Shown here piece after piece: positions 16,161 to 25,355 of a DNA stretch of 64,000 nucleotides. Every line of letters starts with the position of its first letter. Positions within the stretch are counted from its first letter, which is position 1. Below the pieces are notes generated by a model. The model did no database searches, was not told where the DNA came from, and was given only the letters and a program-made list of their open reading frames with translations. The stretch lies in the NCBI GenBank assembly GCA_050998615.1, contig JBPCQA010000036.1, positions 1-64,000 of the forward strand, given 5' to 3'. Both the position numbers and the translations under genes were made by a program. The DNA comes from JBPCQA01 sp050998615. GTDB lineage: Bacteria > Actinomycetota > Actinomycetes > Propionibacteriales > Nocardioidaceae.

Positions 16161-17528
16161 GTGACTCTGATGCACGACGTCATCGACCCCTCGACCGAAG
16201 AACACGTCACCGCGGTCGCGCTCGCGGGTCTCGAGGAGACGGATGCAGCGATTTCCCGCGCACGTAAGGCGTTCCAGACGTGGCGCTTGGTGCCTCCCGC
16301 CGATCGAGCCAAGCTGCTGCGGGGCTTCGCCGGCGCTGTCGACTCCGCGATCGAGGAGCTGGCCGCGATTGAGGTCCGCAACGCCGGTCACACGATCAGC
16401 AACGCCCGCTGGGATGCGGGCAATGTGCGTGACGTGCTCGACTACTTCTCCGCCGGGCCAGAGCGGTTGTTCGGTCGTCAGATCCCGGTGGCGGGCGGGC
16501 TCGACGTCACGTTCAAGGAGCCGCTGGGTGTCGTCGGCATCATTGTGCCGTGGAACTTCCCGATGCCGATCGCCGGCTGGGGCTTCTCGCCGGCGCTCGC
16601 CGCCGGCAACACAGTGGTGCTCAAGCCGGCGGAGCTCACTCCGCTGACGGCGATCCGCCTAGGTGAGCTGGCCTTGCAGGCTGGTCTTCCCGAAGACGTG
16701 TTCACCGTGCTCCCGGGCAAAGGTTCCGTGGTGGGCCAGCGGTTCGTCACCCACCCCGACGTCCGGAAGATTTGCTTCACCGGCTCCACCGAGGTCGGCA
16801 AGGCGATCATGGCCGGCGCAGCCGCGCAGGTGAAGCGGGTGACCGTCGAGCTTGGTGGCAAGAGCGCGAACATCGTCTTTGCCGACGCCGACCTGGAGAA
16901 GGCGGCGACGACGGCGCCGTACGGCGTCTTCGACAACGCAGGCCAGGACTGCTGCGCACGCAGCCGGATCCTGGTCGAGCGCACCGTCTACGACAGATTC
17001 CTGAGCATGCTGGAGCCGGCGGTGCGCGGTGTGAAGGTGAAGGCGCCGGCCGACGAAGACGCAGAGATGGGGCCGCTGATCAGCGACACCCAACGGCAGA
17101 ACGTGCGATCGTACGTCGAGGGCGATCGCGTGGACGTGGCATTTCGCGGCGATGCGCCGGACGGGGCCGGGTTCTGGTATCCACCGACGGTCGTGTTGCC
17201 GCGCAGCGACCGGGACCGTGTCTGGCGCGAGGAAGTGTTCGGCCCAGTGGTTGCCGTGCTGCCGTTCGACGACGAGCCCGACGCGGTCGCGAAGGCCAAC
17301 GACACCGACTACGGCTTGTCGGGCTCGATCTGGACCCGTGACGTGGGCCGCGCACTGCGGGTCTCGCGGGGCGTCGACGCGGGTGCCCTCAGCGTCAACT
17401 CGCACTCGTCGGTGCGCTACTCGACTCCGTTCGGTGGCTTCAAGCAATCCGGAATCGGGCGTGAGCTCGGGCCGGACGCGCTGGACCCGTTTACCGAGAC
17501 CAAGAACGTGTTCATCGCCGACGACTAA
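16161..17528 (+). CDS. NAD(P)-dependent aldehyde dehydrogenase
   Basis: 455 residues from GTG 16161, 7 nt after the GS-like gene. Aldehyde dehydrogenase superfamily: PWNFPMPIAGWGFSPALAAGNTVVLKP cofactor region, FTGSTEVGK, general-base Glu in VTVELGGKSANIV (about residue 229), catalytic cysteine in NAGQDCCARSRI (about 263-264) and EEVFGPV, with PFGGFKQSGIGRE near the C-terminus. In this context it should oxidise the aldehyde made from a gamma-glutamylated amine or amino-alcohol to the acid. Co-directional and close to its neighbours; probably one operon. Confidence 0.9.
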   Translation: MTLMHDVIDPSTEEHVTAVALAGLEETDAAISRARKAFQTWRLVPPADRAKLLRGFAGAVDSAIEELAAIEVRNAGHTISNARWDAGNVRDVLDYFSAGPERLFGRQIPVAGGLDVTFKEPLGVVGIIVPWNFPMPIAGWGFSPALAAGNTVVLKPAELTPLTAIRLGELALQAGLPEDVFTVLPGKGSVVGQRFVTHPDVRKICFTGSTEVGKAIMAGAAAQVKRVTVELGGKSANIVFADADLEKAATTAPYGVFDNAGQDCCARSRILVERTVYDRFLSMLEPAVRGVKVKAPADEDAEMGPLISDTQRQNVRSYVEGDRVDVAFRGDAPDGAGFWYPPTVVLPRSDRDRVWREEVFGPVVAVLPFDDEPDAVAKANDTDYGLSGSIWTRDVGRALRVSRGVDAGALSVNSHSSVRYSTPFGGFKQSGIGRELGPDALDPFTETKNVFIADD

Positions 17529-17580
17529 CGCATGTCGCGCCCACGCCTACCTTGCGTTGACACCGAAGGGACCACATACG

Positions 17581-18354
17581 ATGACTGACAACGGGCGCCT
17601 GCAGGGACGGGTCGCTGTGGTTACCGGTGGATGCAGTGGCATCGGCCTGGCAACGGTCAAAAGGTTCGCTGCCGAGGGTGCACATGTGGTCATCGGTGAT
17701 CTCGACGACGCCCGCGGCCCCGGGATCGCAGCCGATGTCGACGGCAGCTACGTTCGCTGCGACGTCACGGACGCCAAGCAAGTGGACGCGATGTTCGCCA
17801 CGGCGATGAGCAGGCACGGCAGCATCGACGTGGCCTTCAACAATGCCGGGATCTCCCCTCCGGACGACGACTCCATTCTCGATACCGGTATCGAGGCGTG
17901 GCGCAAGGTGCAGGAAGTGAACCTTACTAGCGTGTATCTGTGCTGCAAGGCGGTGCTGCCGCAGATGCGTGCGCAGGGGCGAGGTTCGATCATCAACACG
18001 GCGTCGTTCGTTGCGGTGATGGGCGCGGCGACCTCTCAAATCTCCTACACCGCGAGCAAGGGCGGGGTGCTTGCGATGAGCCGTGAGCTTGGTGTGCAGT
18101 TCGCCCGCGAAGGGATCCGGGTCAACGCGTTGTGTCCCGGCCCGGTCAACACGCCGCTGCTTCGTGAGCTGTTTGCCAAGGACCCCGAGCGGGCCGCCCG
18201 TCGCATGGTTCACATCCCGATCGGTCGTTTCGCCGAACCGGAGGAGATCGCCGCGGCCGTCCTGTTCTTGGTCAGCGACGACTCGAGCTTTATCACCGCT
18301 TCGCAATTCCTCGTCGACGGCGGCATCGCCGGTGCGTATGTCACCCCGCTGTAA
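17581..18354 (+). CDS. Short-chain dehydrogenase/reductase (classical SDR)
   Basis: 257 residues from ATG 17581. TGGCSGIG cofactor loop at residues 15-22, CDVTDAKQVD, NNAGISPP, catalytic Ser in NTASFVAVMG and YTASKGG (Tyr156, Lys160), then CPGPVNTPL. A glycine-rich NAD(H) fold with Asp after the second strand (GDLDDA) favours NAD. Placed between an aldehyde dehydrogenase and a gamma-glutamyl hydrolase, it is a good candidate for oxidising a hydroxyl group of an amino-alcohol conjugate to the aldehyde. A generic SDR of other specificity cannot be excluded. Confidence 0.85.
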   Translation: MTDNGRLQGRVAVVTGGCSGIGLATVKRFAAEGAHVVIGDLDDARGPGIAADVDGSYVRCDVTDAKQVDAMFATAMSRHGSIDVAFNNAGISPPDDDSILDTGIEAWRKVQEVNLTSVYLCCKAVLPQMRAQGRGSIINTASFVAVMGAATSQISYTASKGGVLAMSRELGVQFAREGIRVNALCPGPVNTPLLRELFAKDPERAARRMVHIPIGRFAEPEEIAAAVLFLVSDDSSFITASQFLVDGGIAGAYVTPL

Positions 18355-18369
18355 CAGGTGTGTAATTTC

Positions 18370-19086
18370 GTGAGCCGACCGGTGATCGGCATCTCCGGCT
18401 ACGTCGAGCCTGCGTCGTGGGCGGCGTGGCGCGATGTGCCGGCGGCACTTGTGCCGTACCGCTACGTGCGCCATGTCCATGAGGCGGGTGGGCTCGCCGT
18501 CGTCGTACCGCCGTTGCCGCTAGCAGCCGGCGAGGATGATGCGCGAACCATGCTGTCGCGGCTCGACGGCATCATCTTGGCGGGTGGTGTTGACGTCGAG
18601 CCTGGTCGTTATGGCGAGCCTCCGCATCCCACCGTGCAACTCCCGCGCCCCGATCGCGACAACTCCGAGCTGTTGTTGGCGAAAGTCGCGACCGCGGCAG
18701 ACCTGCCAGTTCTCGGCATCTGCCGGGGCATGCAGGTGATGGCGGTGGCTGCCGGTGGGTCGCTCGAGCAACACCTTCCGGACCGCCTCGGACACTGGGG
18801 GCATTCGCCGGGGCCTGGCGTCTACGGCGAGCATCCGATCACGGTCGCGCCGGCAAGCAGGCTGCACGACATCCTTGGTGATCAGGTGGTAGTTGCCACG
18901 CACCATCACCAAGGCGTCGCTTCGTTCCCGGGTTATGCGGCGAGCGCGTGGGCGCCCGACGGGGTTGTCGAGGCGTTCGAAGCACCCATGTCGCGGTTCC
19001 GGATCGGCGTACAGTGGCATCCCGAAGTGGGGCAGGACCCGCGGCTCTTCGAGGCATTGGTGTGCAAGGCCAGCCGCGTCACCTAG
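18370..19086 (+). CDS. Class I glutamine-amidotransferase-like gamma-glutamyl hydrolase (PuuD-like)
   Basis: 238 residues; GTG 18370 (VSRPVIGISGY) chosen, GTG 18358 possible. Peptidase C26 / PuuD-type fold: ILAGGVDVEPGRYGEPPHP, nucleophile Cys in GICRGMQVMAVAAGGSL (about residue 118), and catalytic His-Glu in GVQWHPE (about 217-219). These enzymes cut gamma-glutamyl amides, releasing glutamate and the oxidised amine product. It closes the pathway implied by the ligase and dehydrogenases upstream. The 3' end overlaps the convergent HAD gene by 8 nt. Confidence 0.85.
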   Translation: MSRPVIGISGYVEPASWAAWRDVPAALVPYRYVRHVHEAGGLAVVVPPLPLAAGEDDARTMLSRLDGIILAGGVDVEPGRYGEPPHPTVQLPRPDRDNSELLLAKVATAADLPVLGICRGMQVMAVAAGGSLEQHLPDRLGHWGHSPGPGVYGEHPITVAPASRLHDILGDQVVVATHHHQGVASFPGYAASAWAPDGVVEAFEAPMSRFRIGVQWHPEVGQDPRLFEALVCKASRVT

Positions 19087-19822
19087 GCAGGACTACGTCA
19101 AACAGGTCCACGGCCAGCGGGTCGATGACCGCGTCGGCTTCGGGCGACAGCGCATCTCGACTTTGGGTGCCGGCAACGGCGATGCACGTCATGCCCGCCG
19201 CCCGAGCGGCCCGAAGACCGGGGATGGAGTCTTCGAAGACCAGACAGGCGGACCGCTCGACGCCCATGAGTTTGGCCGCCAGGCAGAACCCTTCGGGATC
19301 CGGCTTGCCGCGCGTGACATCCTCCTCGGTTACCAGTACGGCGATGTGTCTGCCGGCGTCGCTTCGATCGAGCACGAATCTCGCATCCATTCGCTGGGCG
19401 CCAGTCACCACCGCTATCGGCACTCCTGCGATGGCGAGCCGTCTCACCAGCGCTGCCGATGCCGGCCGGATTGGCGATGTTTCCGCGACTAGCTCGCAGT
19501 ACCGCTGCCGCCGACCGGCCAAGAGGGTGGCCACGAGCTCCGGCGACGTCCGGGCGTGCGCCCTGACCACCGTTTCGATCACCTCACGATCACTACGCCC
19601 GGCGAGCTGCGAGTAGTAGTGCTCGGGCGTCAGCCGCCACCCGAGATGCTCGCTGAGGAGCTCCGTGTAGATCTGCAACAGGATTGGTTCGTCATCTGAC
19701 AACGTCCCGTTGAAGTCGAAGATCACGGCTCGACCCGGCCTATTCGCCCACCGCTGAAGGAGCGGCACCGGTGCCCCTTCAGCTGCAAAGGTAGCCATGG
19801 CCTCACCGGCTCCGTCGGGCAT
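19079..19822 (-). CDS. HAD-superfamily hydrolase (beta-phosphoglucomutase/phosphatase-like)
   Basis: 247 residues from ATG 19822 (ATG 19798 also possible). HAD motifs: motif I VIFDFNGTLSDDEP (DxDxT replaced by DFNGT, still with the nucleophilic Asp), motif II VVTGAQ, and motif III/IV TRGKPDPEGFCLAAKLMGVERSACLVFEDSIPGLRAARAAGM. The cap is subfamily I (alpha-helical). Substrate unknown. Convergent with the gamma-glutamyl hydrolase, so not in its operon; a link to the broken kinase next door is possible but unsupported. Confidence 0.82.
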   Translation of the reverse strand: MPDGAGEAMATFAAEGAPVPLLQRWANRPGRAVIFDFNGTLSDDEPILLQIYTELLSEHLGWRLTPEHYYSQLAGRSDREVIETVVRAHARTSPELVATLLAGRRQRYCELVAETSPIRPASAALVRRLAIAGVPIAVVTGAQRMDARFVLDRSDAGRHIAVLVTEEDVTRGKPDPEGFCLAAKLMGVERSACLVFEDSIPGLRAARAAGMTCIAVAGTQSRDALSPEADAVIDPLAVDLFDVVLPR

Positions 19823-19858
19823 GGCGCGAGCCTAACGCCCAATGGGCACACGGCAGCC

Positions 19859-19885
19859 GGCGCTCGCTCCTCAACCACCGTGGGG
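19859..19885. repeat. Dispersed intergenic palindrome, partial copy
   Basis: GCGCTCGCTCCTCAACCACCG-type half element upstream of paaA. The same sequence family recurs at 26122, 26205, 35027, 48903-49020 and 56107. Only the right arm is present here. Confidence 0.6.
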
Positions 19886-19956
19886 TGGCGCTGGGGTGTT
19901 ACACCGGCAGTGCGCTCGCGTCGAGAGTTGTCACAACCTCGCGGTAGACTAGTCGT

Positions 19957-20964
19957 ATGGATGCAAACGACTTCGATTCTTCCCGAGAGCGACCGAACGC
20001 CGACGAGGGGTCGCGCATCAATGCAGCCGACCTGGAAGCGGACTTCCAGTCGATCATCGACGGCGAGGGCCGGGTCGAGCCACGCGACGCGATGCCCGAG
20101 GCCTACCGCAAGTCGCTGATCCGGCAGATCGCGCAGCATGCGCATTCAGAGATCATCGGGATGCAGCCGGAGGGCAACTGGATCAGCCGGGCCCCGAGCC
20201 TGCGCCGCAAGGCGATCTTGATGGCCAAGGTGCAAGACGAGGCAGGGCACGGCCTTTATTTGTACGCCGCCGCGGAGACCCTCGGTGCCGACCGGGCCGA
20301 CCTGCTCGACATGCTCCACAACGGACGGCAGAAATACTCGTCGATCTTCAACTATCCCACGCTCTCTTGGGCCGACATGGGGGCGATTGGTTGGCTCGTC
20401 GACGGTGCCGCGATCGTCAACCAGGTGCCGCTGTGCCGTTGCTCCTACGGTCCCTATGCGCGAGCAATGGTGCGGATCTGCAAGGAGGAGTCGTTCCACC
20501 AGCGGCAGGGGTTCGAGATCCTCAACACGCTCTCACACGGGACGTCGGCTCAGCATGGGATGGCACAGGACGCGGTGAACCGGTGGTGGTGGCCGAGCCT
20601 GATGATGTTCGGGCCACCCGACGACGACTCCCCCAACTCCGCGCAATCAATGGCTTGGGGCATCAAGCGCTTCAGCAACGACGACCTGCGTCAGCGCTTC
20701 GTCGACATGACCGTTCCGCAGGCCGAGGCGCTGGGTCTGGCTCTGCCCGATCCCGCCATCGCCTGGAACGCCGAGCGAGGCCACTACGTCTTCGACGAGA
20801 TCGATTTCACGGAGCTGTTCGAGGTCATCAAGGGCAACGGGCCATGCAATGCTCAACGGATGGCGCATCGCCGCCAGGCCCACGAGGACGGTGCCTGGGT
20901 GCGTGAGGCAGCCGCCGCTTACGCGGCCAAGCGCCGTACATCTTCCCAAGGGTCCGCGGCATGA
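19957..20964 (+). CDS. paaA: Phenylacetyl-CoA 1,2-epoxidase, catalytic subunit PaaA
   Basis: 335 residues from ATG 19957. A ferritin-like di-iron monooxygenase subunit: AHSEIIGMQPEGNWI, then AKVQDEAGHGLYLYAAAETLG (DExxH) and CKEESFHQRQGFEIL (ExxH) supply the iron ligands. It epoxidises the ring of phenylacetyl-CoA using O2 with electrons from PaaE. First of a tightly overlapped paaABCDE operon. Start context has a TAGACT -10-like hexamer just upstream. Only the epoxidase module is here; PaaG/Z/J/F/H/K genes are not in the window. Confidence 0.95.
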   Translation: MDANDFDSSRERPNADEGSRINAADLEADFQSIIDGEGRVEPRDAMPEAYRKSLIRQIAQHAHSEIIGMQPEGNWISRAPSLRRKAILMAKVQDEAGHGLYLYAAAETLGADRADLLDMLHNGRQKYSSIFNYPTLSWADMGAIGWLVDGAAIVNQVPLCRCSYGPYARAMVRICKEESFHQRQGFEILNTLSHGTSAQHGMAQDAVNRWWWPSLMMFGPPDDDSPNSAQSMAWGIKRFSNDDLRQRFVDMTVPQAEALGLALPDPAIAWNAERGHYVFDEIDFTELFEVIKGNGPCNAQRMAHRRQAHEDGAWVREAAAAYAAKRRTSSQGSAA

Positions 20965-21341
20965 CGGAGTCGCCACCTGGCGATCTCCAGGCTGGCGGTG
21001 GCCATGGCGCCGTGCCGGTGTCCGGTGTCCCGGCTGGCCAGGCCCCGGTCGACGCCGGGCGGCGCGAATGGCCGTTGTGGGAGGTCTTCGTGCGCGCCAA
21101 GCGCGGCCTGAGCCATGTGCACGTCGGCAGCCTGCACGCGCCCGACGCGGAGATGGCCGTGCGCAACGCCCGCGACCTCTACACCCGGCGCCAAGAGGGA
21201 GTGTCGATCTGGGTGCTGCCCGCCAGCCAGATCACCGCGAGCAGTCCCGACGAGAAGGACGCGTTCTTCGACCCGGCGGCCGACAAGATCTACCGGCATC
21301 CGACGTTCTACGACGTGCCCGAGGGGGTCGAGCACCTGTGA
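20961..21341 (+). CDS. paaB: Phenylacetyl-CoA epoxidase subunit PaaB
   Basis: 126 residues; ATG overlaps the paaA stop (ATGA). After a 30-residue Gly/Pro/Ala-rich leader, the conserved part runs WPLWEVFVRAKRGLSHVHVGSLHAPDAEMAVRNARDLYTRRQEGVSIWVLPA and ends HPTFYDVPEGVEHL. Small structural subunit that bridges the PaaAC core to reductase. The N-terminal extension is longer than in E. coli PaaB. Confidence 0.93.
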   Translation: MTESPPGDLQAGGGHGAVPVSGVPAGQAPVDAGRREWPLWEVFVRAKRGLSHVHVGSLHAPDAEMAVRNARDLYTRRQEGVSIWVLPASQITASSPDEKDAFFDPAADKIYRHPTFYDVPEGVEHL

Positions 21342-22150
21342 CCCCGCACTCCTCGAACTCCTCCGACTCGTCCGACTCTCCGCGCACTATGACCCCCTCT
21401 CAGTCGGACAAGAGGGTGTATGTGCTGCGGCTGGCCGACGATGCGCTCGTCTACGCGCAGCGGATGGGCGGGTGGATTGCCGCCGCGCCGCAGCTGGAGG
21501 AAGACGTCGCACTCGGCAACCTCGCGCTCGATCTGCTCGGTCAAGCCCGTGCCCTGTTGACATACGCCGGCGAGCTCGAAGGGGCCGGCCGCGACGAGGA
21601 TGCCATGGCGTATCTGCGTGACGAGTGCGACTTCCTCAACGCGCAGATCTTCGAGCTCGACAACGGCGACTTCGGCTTCACCATCGCGCGGATGCTGATC
21701 ACCTCGGCCTACCAGTGGGAGCTCTACTCGCGGCTGCAAGCTTCCACCGACGCCACGCTAGCGGCGGTTGCAGCCAAGGCGGTCAAAGAAGTCGACTACC
21801 ACCGCGACCATGCGGCTCATTGGGCGGTTCGACTCGGTGACGGCACGCAGGAGTCGCATCAGCGGGTTCAGGCGGGTTTGGAAGCGGTTTGGCCTTATGC
21901 CGGCGAGCTGTTCGAGTCCGACGACTTGGTGCGGGCGCTAGCGGCCGACGGTGTCGCAATCGACCCGGGCACGCTCAAGGTCCCGGTGCAGGGGTACGTC
22001 GACGCGGTGCTGGCCGAAGCGACGCTCACCCGGCCAGACTCGAACGTCCATCACCGCGGAGGCCGCCGGGGCGTCCACACGGAGCAGCTGGGCTACCTGC
22101 TCGCCGAGATGCAATATCTGCCTCGCAGTCACCCTGGAGCGAGCTGGTGA
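21338..22150 (+). CDS. paaC: Phenylacetyl-CoA epoxidase structural subunit PaaC
   Basis: 270 residues from GTG 21338, overlapping paaB by 4 nt; the first 17 residues are Ser-rich (HSSNSSDSSDS) and ATG 21389 is a possible alternative start. The ferritin-like helical core is conserved (APQLEEDVALGNLALDLLGQARALLTYAGELEG, DEDAMAYLRDECDFLNAQIFELDNGDFGFTIARM, KEVDYHRDHAAHWAVRLGDGT). PaaC is the non-catalytic partner that forms a heterodimer with PaaA. Confidence 0.93.
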   Translation: MTPHSSNSSDSSDSPRTMTPSQSDKRVYVLRLADDALVYAQRMGGWIAAAPQLEEDVALGNLALDLLGQARALLTYAGELEGAGRDEDAMAYLRDECDFLNAQIFELDNGDFGFTIARMLITSAYQWELYSRLQASTDATLAAVAAKAVKEVDYHRDHAAHWAVRLGDGTQESHQRVQAGLEAVWPYAGELFESDDLVRALAADGVAIDPGTLKVPVQGYVDAVLAEATLTRPDSNVHHRGGRRGVHTEQLGYLLAEMQYLPRSHPGASW

Positions 22151-22665
22151 GCAGCGAGATTCTGACCGACCGGCAGGAACTAGCCCGCAAGACGGTAGCT
22201 GGTGTGCTGGACCCTGAGGTGCCGGTGCTGACGATTGACGACCTTGGCATCCTGCGAAACGTAGCCATCGACGCGGCTGGCCACGTCGAGGTGACGATCA
22301 CACCCACATATTCGGGCTGTCCAGCCATGGAGGCCATCACCACCGATGTGAAGAATGCCCTTGCGGGCAACGGGTATGACGATGTCAGCGTGCGGATGGT
22401 GCTTTCACCGGCATGGACCACAGACTGGATGAGCGACGCGGGCAAGCAGAAGCTGCTCGATTATGGCATCGCCCCGCCGCAACGGCGCAGCGGCACTTCT
22501 GCCCGACGTACCGGTGCTGTCGTGCCTGTGTCACTGACGGTGCGCTGCCCTCAGTGCGGCTCGGCCGACACCCACGAGCTGAGCCGCTTCGGCTCGACCG
22601 CCTGCAAGGCACTGTGGGTCTGCACCGCCTGTCGCGAGCCCTTCGATCATTTCAAGGCGATCTGA
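22147..22665 (+). CDS. paaD: PaaD, MIP18-type iron-sulfur assembly protein for the epoxidase
   Basis: 172 residues from GTG 22147 (4-nt overlap). MIP18/DUF59 domain with the DPEVPVLTIDDLGILRNV motif and the conserved cysteine of TYSGCPAMEAI, plus a C-terminal zinc ribbon CPQCGSADTHELSRFGSTACKALWVCTACREPFDHFK. PaaD is needed to mature the Fe-S enzyme. Overlaps paaE (TGATG). Confidence 0.93.
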   Translation: MSSEILTDRQELARKTVAGVLDPEVPVLTIDDLGILRNVAIDAAGHVEVTITPTYSGCPAMEAITTDVKNALAGNGYDDVSVRMVLSPAWTTDWMSDAGKQKLLDYGIAPPQRRSGTSARRTGAVVPVSLTVRCPQCGSADTHELSRFGSTACKALWVCTACREPFDHFKAI

Positions 22666-23741
22666 TGGCCAAGGCCGCCTTTCATACCCTGCGGGTCAGC
22701 GACATCACGTCGGTGACCGACGATGCCGTGTGTATCGGCTTCGGGGTGCCGCCCGAGCTGGCTGGCGCCTACGACTTCACCCAGGGCCAGCACCTGACCG
22801 TGCGCACGTCGCTCGCCGGCGACGACGTACGCCGCAGTTATTCCATCTGTGCGCCGGCCAAGTCAGGCAAGCTGCGAATCGGCGTGAAGGTGCTGCCGGG
22901 CGGCCACTTCTCAGGCTTCGCGGTGGGCAACCTCAAGGTCGATGACGAGCTCGAGGTGATGACGCCGATGGGCCGCTTCAACACGCCGCTCGACCCGGCG
23001 AACGCCAGGCATTACTGCGCGATCGCGGCCGGCAGCGGAATCACCCCGATCCTGTCGATCGTGGCCACGACGCTCGAGCAGGAGCCGAGGAGCCGCGTCA
23101 CCCTGATTTTCGCCAACCGGACCAGCCGCAGTGTGATGTTCCTCGAGGAGCTCGAGGACCTCAAGGACCGATACGGCGGCCGCTTCCACCTGATCCATGT
23201 GCTCAGCCGAGAGGCGCAGGACGCTGAACTGCTGTCGGGGCGTCTTGACAAGGCGCGTCTCACCAAAATCACGGAGACGCTTGTTCCCGCCGAGACCGTC
23301 GATGACTGGTTCCTGTGTGGACCGTACGACATGGTCGCCGCCCTGCGTGAGGCTTTGGTCGAGCAAGGCGTCAACGGCCACCGAGTCCACAGCGAGCTCT
23401 TCCATGTCGAGACCCGGCCGCCGGGGCGTCGTACAACCGACACCGCCAGCGAAACCAGCGAGGGGTCGGACATCACCATCAATCTCGACGGGCGCCGATC
23501 GACGTTCAAGCTCAAGAACAACGACGTGTCGGTGCTAGAGGCGGCGCTGACGGTGCGTCCCGATGCGCCATTCGCCTGCCGGGGTGGAGTCTGCGGGACA
23601 TGCCGGGCGAAGGTCACCAAGGGTGCTGTTCAGATGGACACCAACTACGCGCTGGAGCCTGAAGAACTCGACAGGGGCTATGTGCTCACCTGTCAGAGCC
23701 ATCCCACCACCGACGAGGTCGTCCTCGACTTCGAGGCCTGA
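22665..23741 (+). CDS. paaE: Phenylacetyl-CoA epoxidase reductase PaaE
   Basis: 358 residues from ATG 22665. Ferredoxin-NADP reductase-type FAD domain (RRSYSICAP motif) and NAD(P) domain (AAGSGITPILSI, WFLCGPYDMV), joined to a C-terminal plant-type [2Fe-2S] ferredoxin with CRGGVCGTCRAKV and a fourth Cys in LTCQSHP. Supplies electrons from NADPH to PaaAC. Last gene of the operon. Confidence 0.94.
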   Translation: MAKAAFHTLRVSDITSVTDDAVCIGFGVPPELAGAYDFTQGQHLTVRTSLAGDDVRRSYSICAPAKSGKLRIGVKVLPGGHFSGFAVGNLKVDDELEVMTPMGRFNTPLDPANARHYCAIAAGSGITPILSIVATTLEQEPRSRVTLIFANRTSRSVMFLEELEDLKDRYGGRFHLIHVLSREAQDAELLSGRLDKARLTKITETLVPAETVDDWFLCGPYDMVAALREALVEQGVNGHRVHSELFHVETRPPGRRTTDTASETSEGSDITINLDGRRSTFKLKNNDVSVLEAALTVRPDAPFACRGGVCGTCRAKVTKGAVQMDTNYALEPEELDRGYVLTCQSHPTTDEVVLDFEA

Positions 23742-23922
23742 GGCGTCGGCGCGCTGGTTGCGTTGCTGAGCGCCCGCGTTCTTAGCCGAGCCCGCGAAAA
23801 TTTCCGCCAACCGTTAGCGCCAACCGCGGCCGGGAGGTATGCTGACATAACGGTAGAAGCGGGTGGCGCTTGTGCTGATTGCTCTGGTGTGGCAATCCCA
23901 GGTCTGAGTTTGTGGGGGAAGT

Positions 23923-25254
23923 ATGAGAAGAAGACTGTTGTGCGCGTCCCAGGTGGCGCTGCTCGCGGTCATCGCGGTGATCGCCACAGCCGTGGGGGCA
24001 ACGGCGATGCTGACGCCGCAGGCCGACCTCGCGAATGTCGTGAGCACTCAACCCGTTGCCTGCACCCCGCAGGTGTTGAGCACGTTCCCGCAGGTGCCGC
24101 CGACCACCGTGTATTCCTTCGCCACCAACGGCGACACGGTCTATGTCGGTGGCAGGTTCAGCAGCGTCTCCTCCGCGGACAAACGCACGACGTATCCACG
24201 CGACAATTTTTTCGCCTTCCAGCTGCCCCAAGACGGTAGCTGCACGATGTCGCCGCTCAGGTTGAATTTCAACTCCGCGGTGTTCAAGGTCCTCGAGTCG
24301 TCTGACGGCACCGCCCTCTTCATCGGCGGCTCATTCACCACCGTCAACGGAGCGGCACACTCCTATCTGATCAAGTGGGACATCGCTACCCAGTCGATCG
24401 ACCCGACGTTCAACGTAACGCTCGACAACCAAGTCGACACCATGGTGCTGCTGCAAAACCAGCTGGTGGTCGGTGGCGACTTTCAACACGTCGACGGCAC
24501 GCCCCGCACGGGGCTCGTCTCACTCGATCAAACCACCGGCGCCGCCACGTCGCTGGTCAACACCGTGCTCACCGGTTCTCTCGGTCCATCTGCTGGCCCA
24601 ATCGGGATCTACCGGATCGCGGAGCGTCCCGACGGCTCGCAGCTTGCCGTGCTCGGCAACTTCACCGCGCTCGATGCCAAGTCACGCGAACAGATCGCGC
24701 TGCTGAACATCGGCCCGTCCGGTGACAGCGTGGTCAATTGGGACACCCCGTTGTTCCACCAGCCATGTCAGAACCCGACGATTCCGCAGTGGGGCCGCGG
24801 CATCTCCTATTCTCCCGACGGCACCAAGCTCGGCTTTGCCACCACAGGCAACGTCCCGCCCAACAACGTGCTGTGCGACGCGCTCTCCACCTGGAGCACG
24901 ACAGCGACCGGGACAGACCAGCAACCGATCTGGATCGTCACGACGCCCAAGGACACGATGTTGTCGGTGGCGTGGACGAGCGGAGCCATCTACGTCGGCG
25001 GTCACTTCAAGGCACTGCGCGGCGCCGACGGCAAGCGCCGGGACAGACAAGGGGTGGGCGCGGTCAACCAGCGCGGTCACGTAATGACGTGGAATCCGGG
25101 CCACTCGCGTGGCTTCGGGGTTCAGGAGCTGTTCGTCGTGGGAGATAGCGACACCAGCGGCGTGTTGCATGGCCTGTACGTCGGCTCCGACACCGGCTGC
25201 GGGCAACCAGTGCCGGTTGAACACCAGGGTGTCTGCGTGCTGCCCGCCAGTTGA
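23923..25254 (+). CDS. Secreted beta-propeller-like protein with GG-x-F repeats
   Basis: 443 residues from ATG 23923 with a purine-rich GGGGGAAG site. A signal peptide (MRRRLLCASQVALLAVIAVIATAVGATAM) is followed by about five blades marked by VYVGGRFSSV, LFIGGSFTTVNG, LVVGGDFQHVDG, LAVLGNFTALD and IYVGGHFKALRG, each ending in a short strand. Several cysteines near both ends may be disulphide-bonded. The repeated GGxFxxV/L motif is typical of bacterial delta-60-like or PKD-associated propellers found in actinobacterial secretomes. No catalytic residues are recognisable; role unknown. Confidence 0.72.
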   Translation: MRRRLLCASQVALLAVIAVIATAVGATAMLTPQADLANVVSTQPVACTPQVLSTFPQVPPTTVYSFATNGDTVYVGGRFSSVSSADKRTTYPRDNFFAFQLPQDGSCTMSPLRLNFNSAVFKVLESSDGTALFIGGSFTTVNGAAHSYLIKWDIATQSIDPTFNVTLDNQVDTMVLLQNQLVVGGDFQHVDGTPRTGLVSLDQTTGAATSLVNTVLTGSLGPSAGPIGIYRIAERPDGSQLAVLGNFTALDAKSREQIALLNIGPSGDSVVNWDTPLFHQPCQNPTIPQWGRGISYSPDGTKLGFATTGNVPPNNVLCDALSTWSTTATGTDQQPIWIVTTPKDTMLSVAWTSGAIYVGGHFKALRGADGKRRDRQGVGAVNQRGHVMTWNPGHSRGFGVQELFVVGDSDTSGVLHGLYVGSDTGCGQPVPVEHQGVCVLPAS

Positions 25255-25355
25255 GAGCCCGCTGGCTGCTCTGACGTAAGCGAACTCCACGAGTCTGCGC
25301 GTGAACACCGTGAGGCGTCGCGGAGGTGTCGGTGAGGGGTGTCAGACTGTCGGCC

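Noticed and set aside
19922..19950. Full -35/-10 promoter for paaA using TTGTCA and TAGACT
   Set aside because: TAGACT is acceptable as -10, but TTGTCA is only 11 nt away, too close for a standard spacer.
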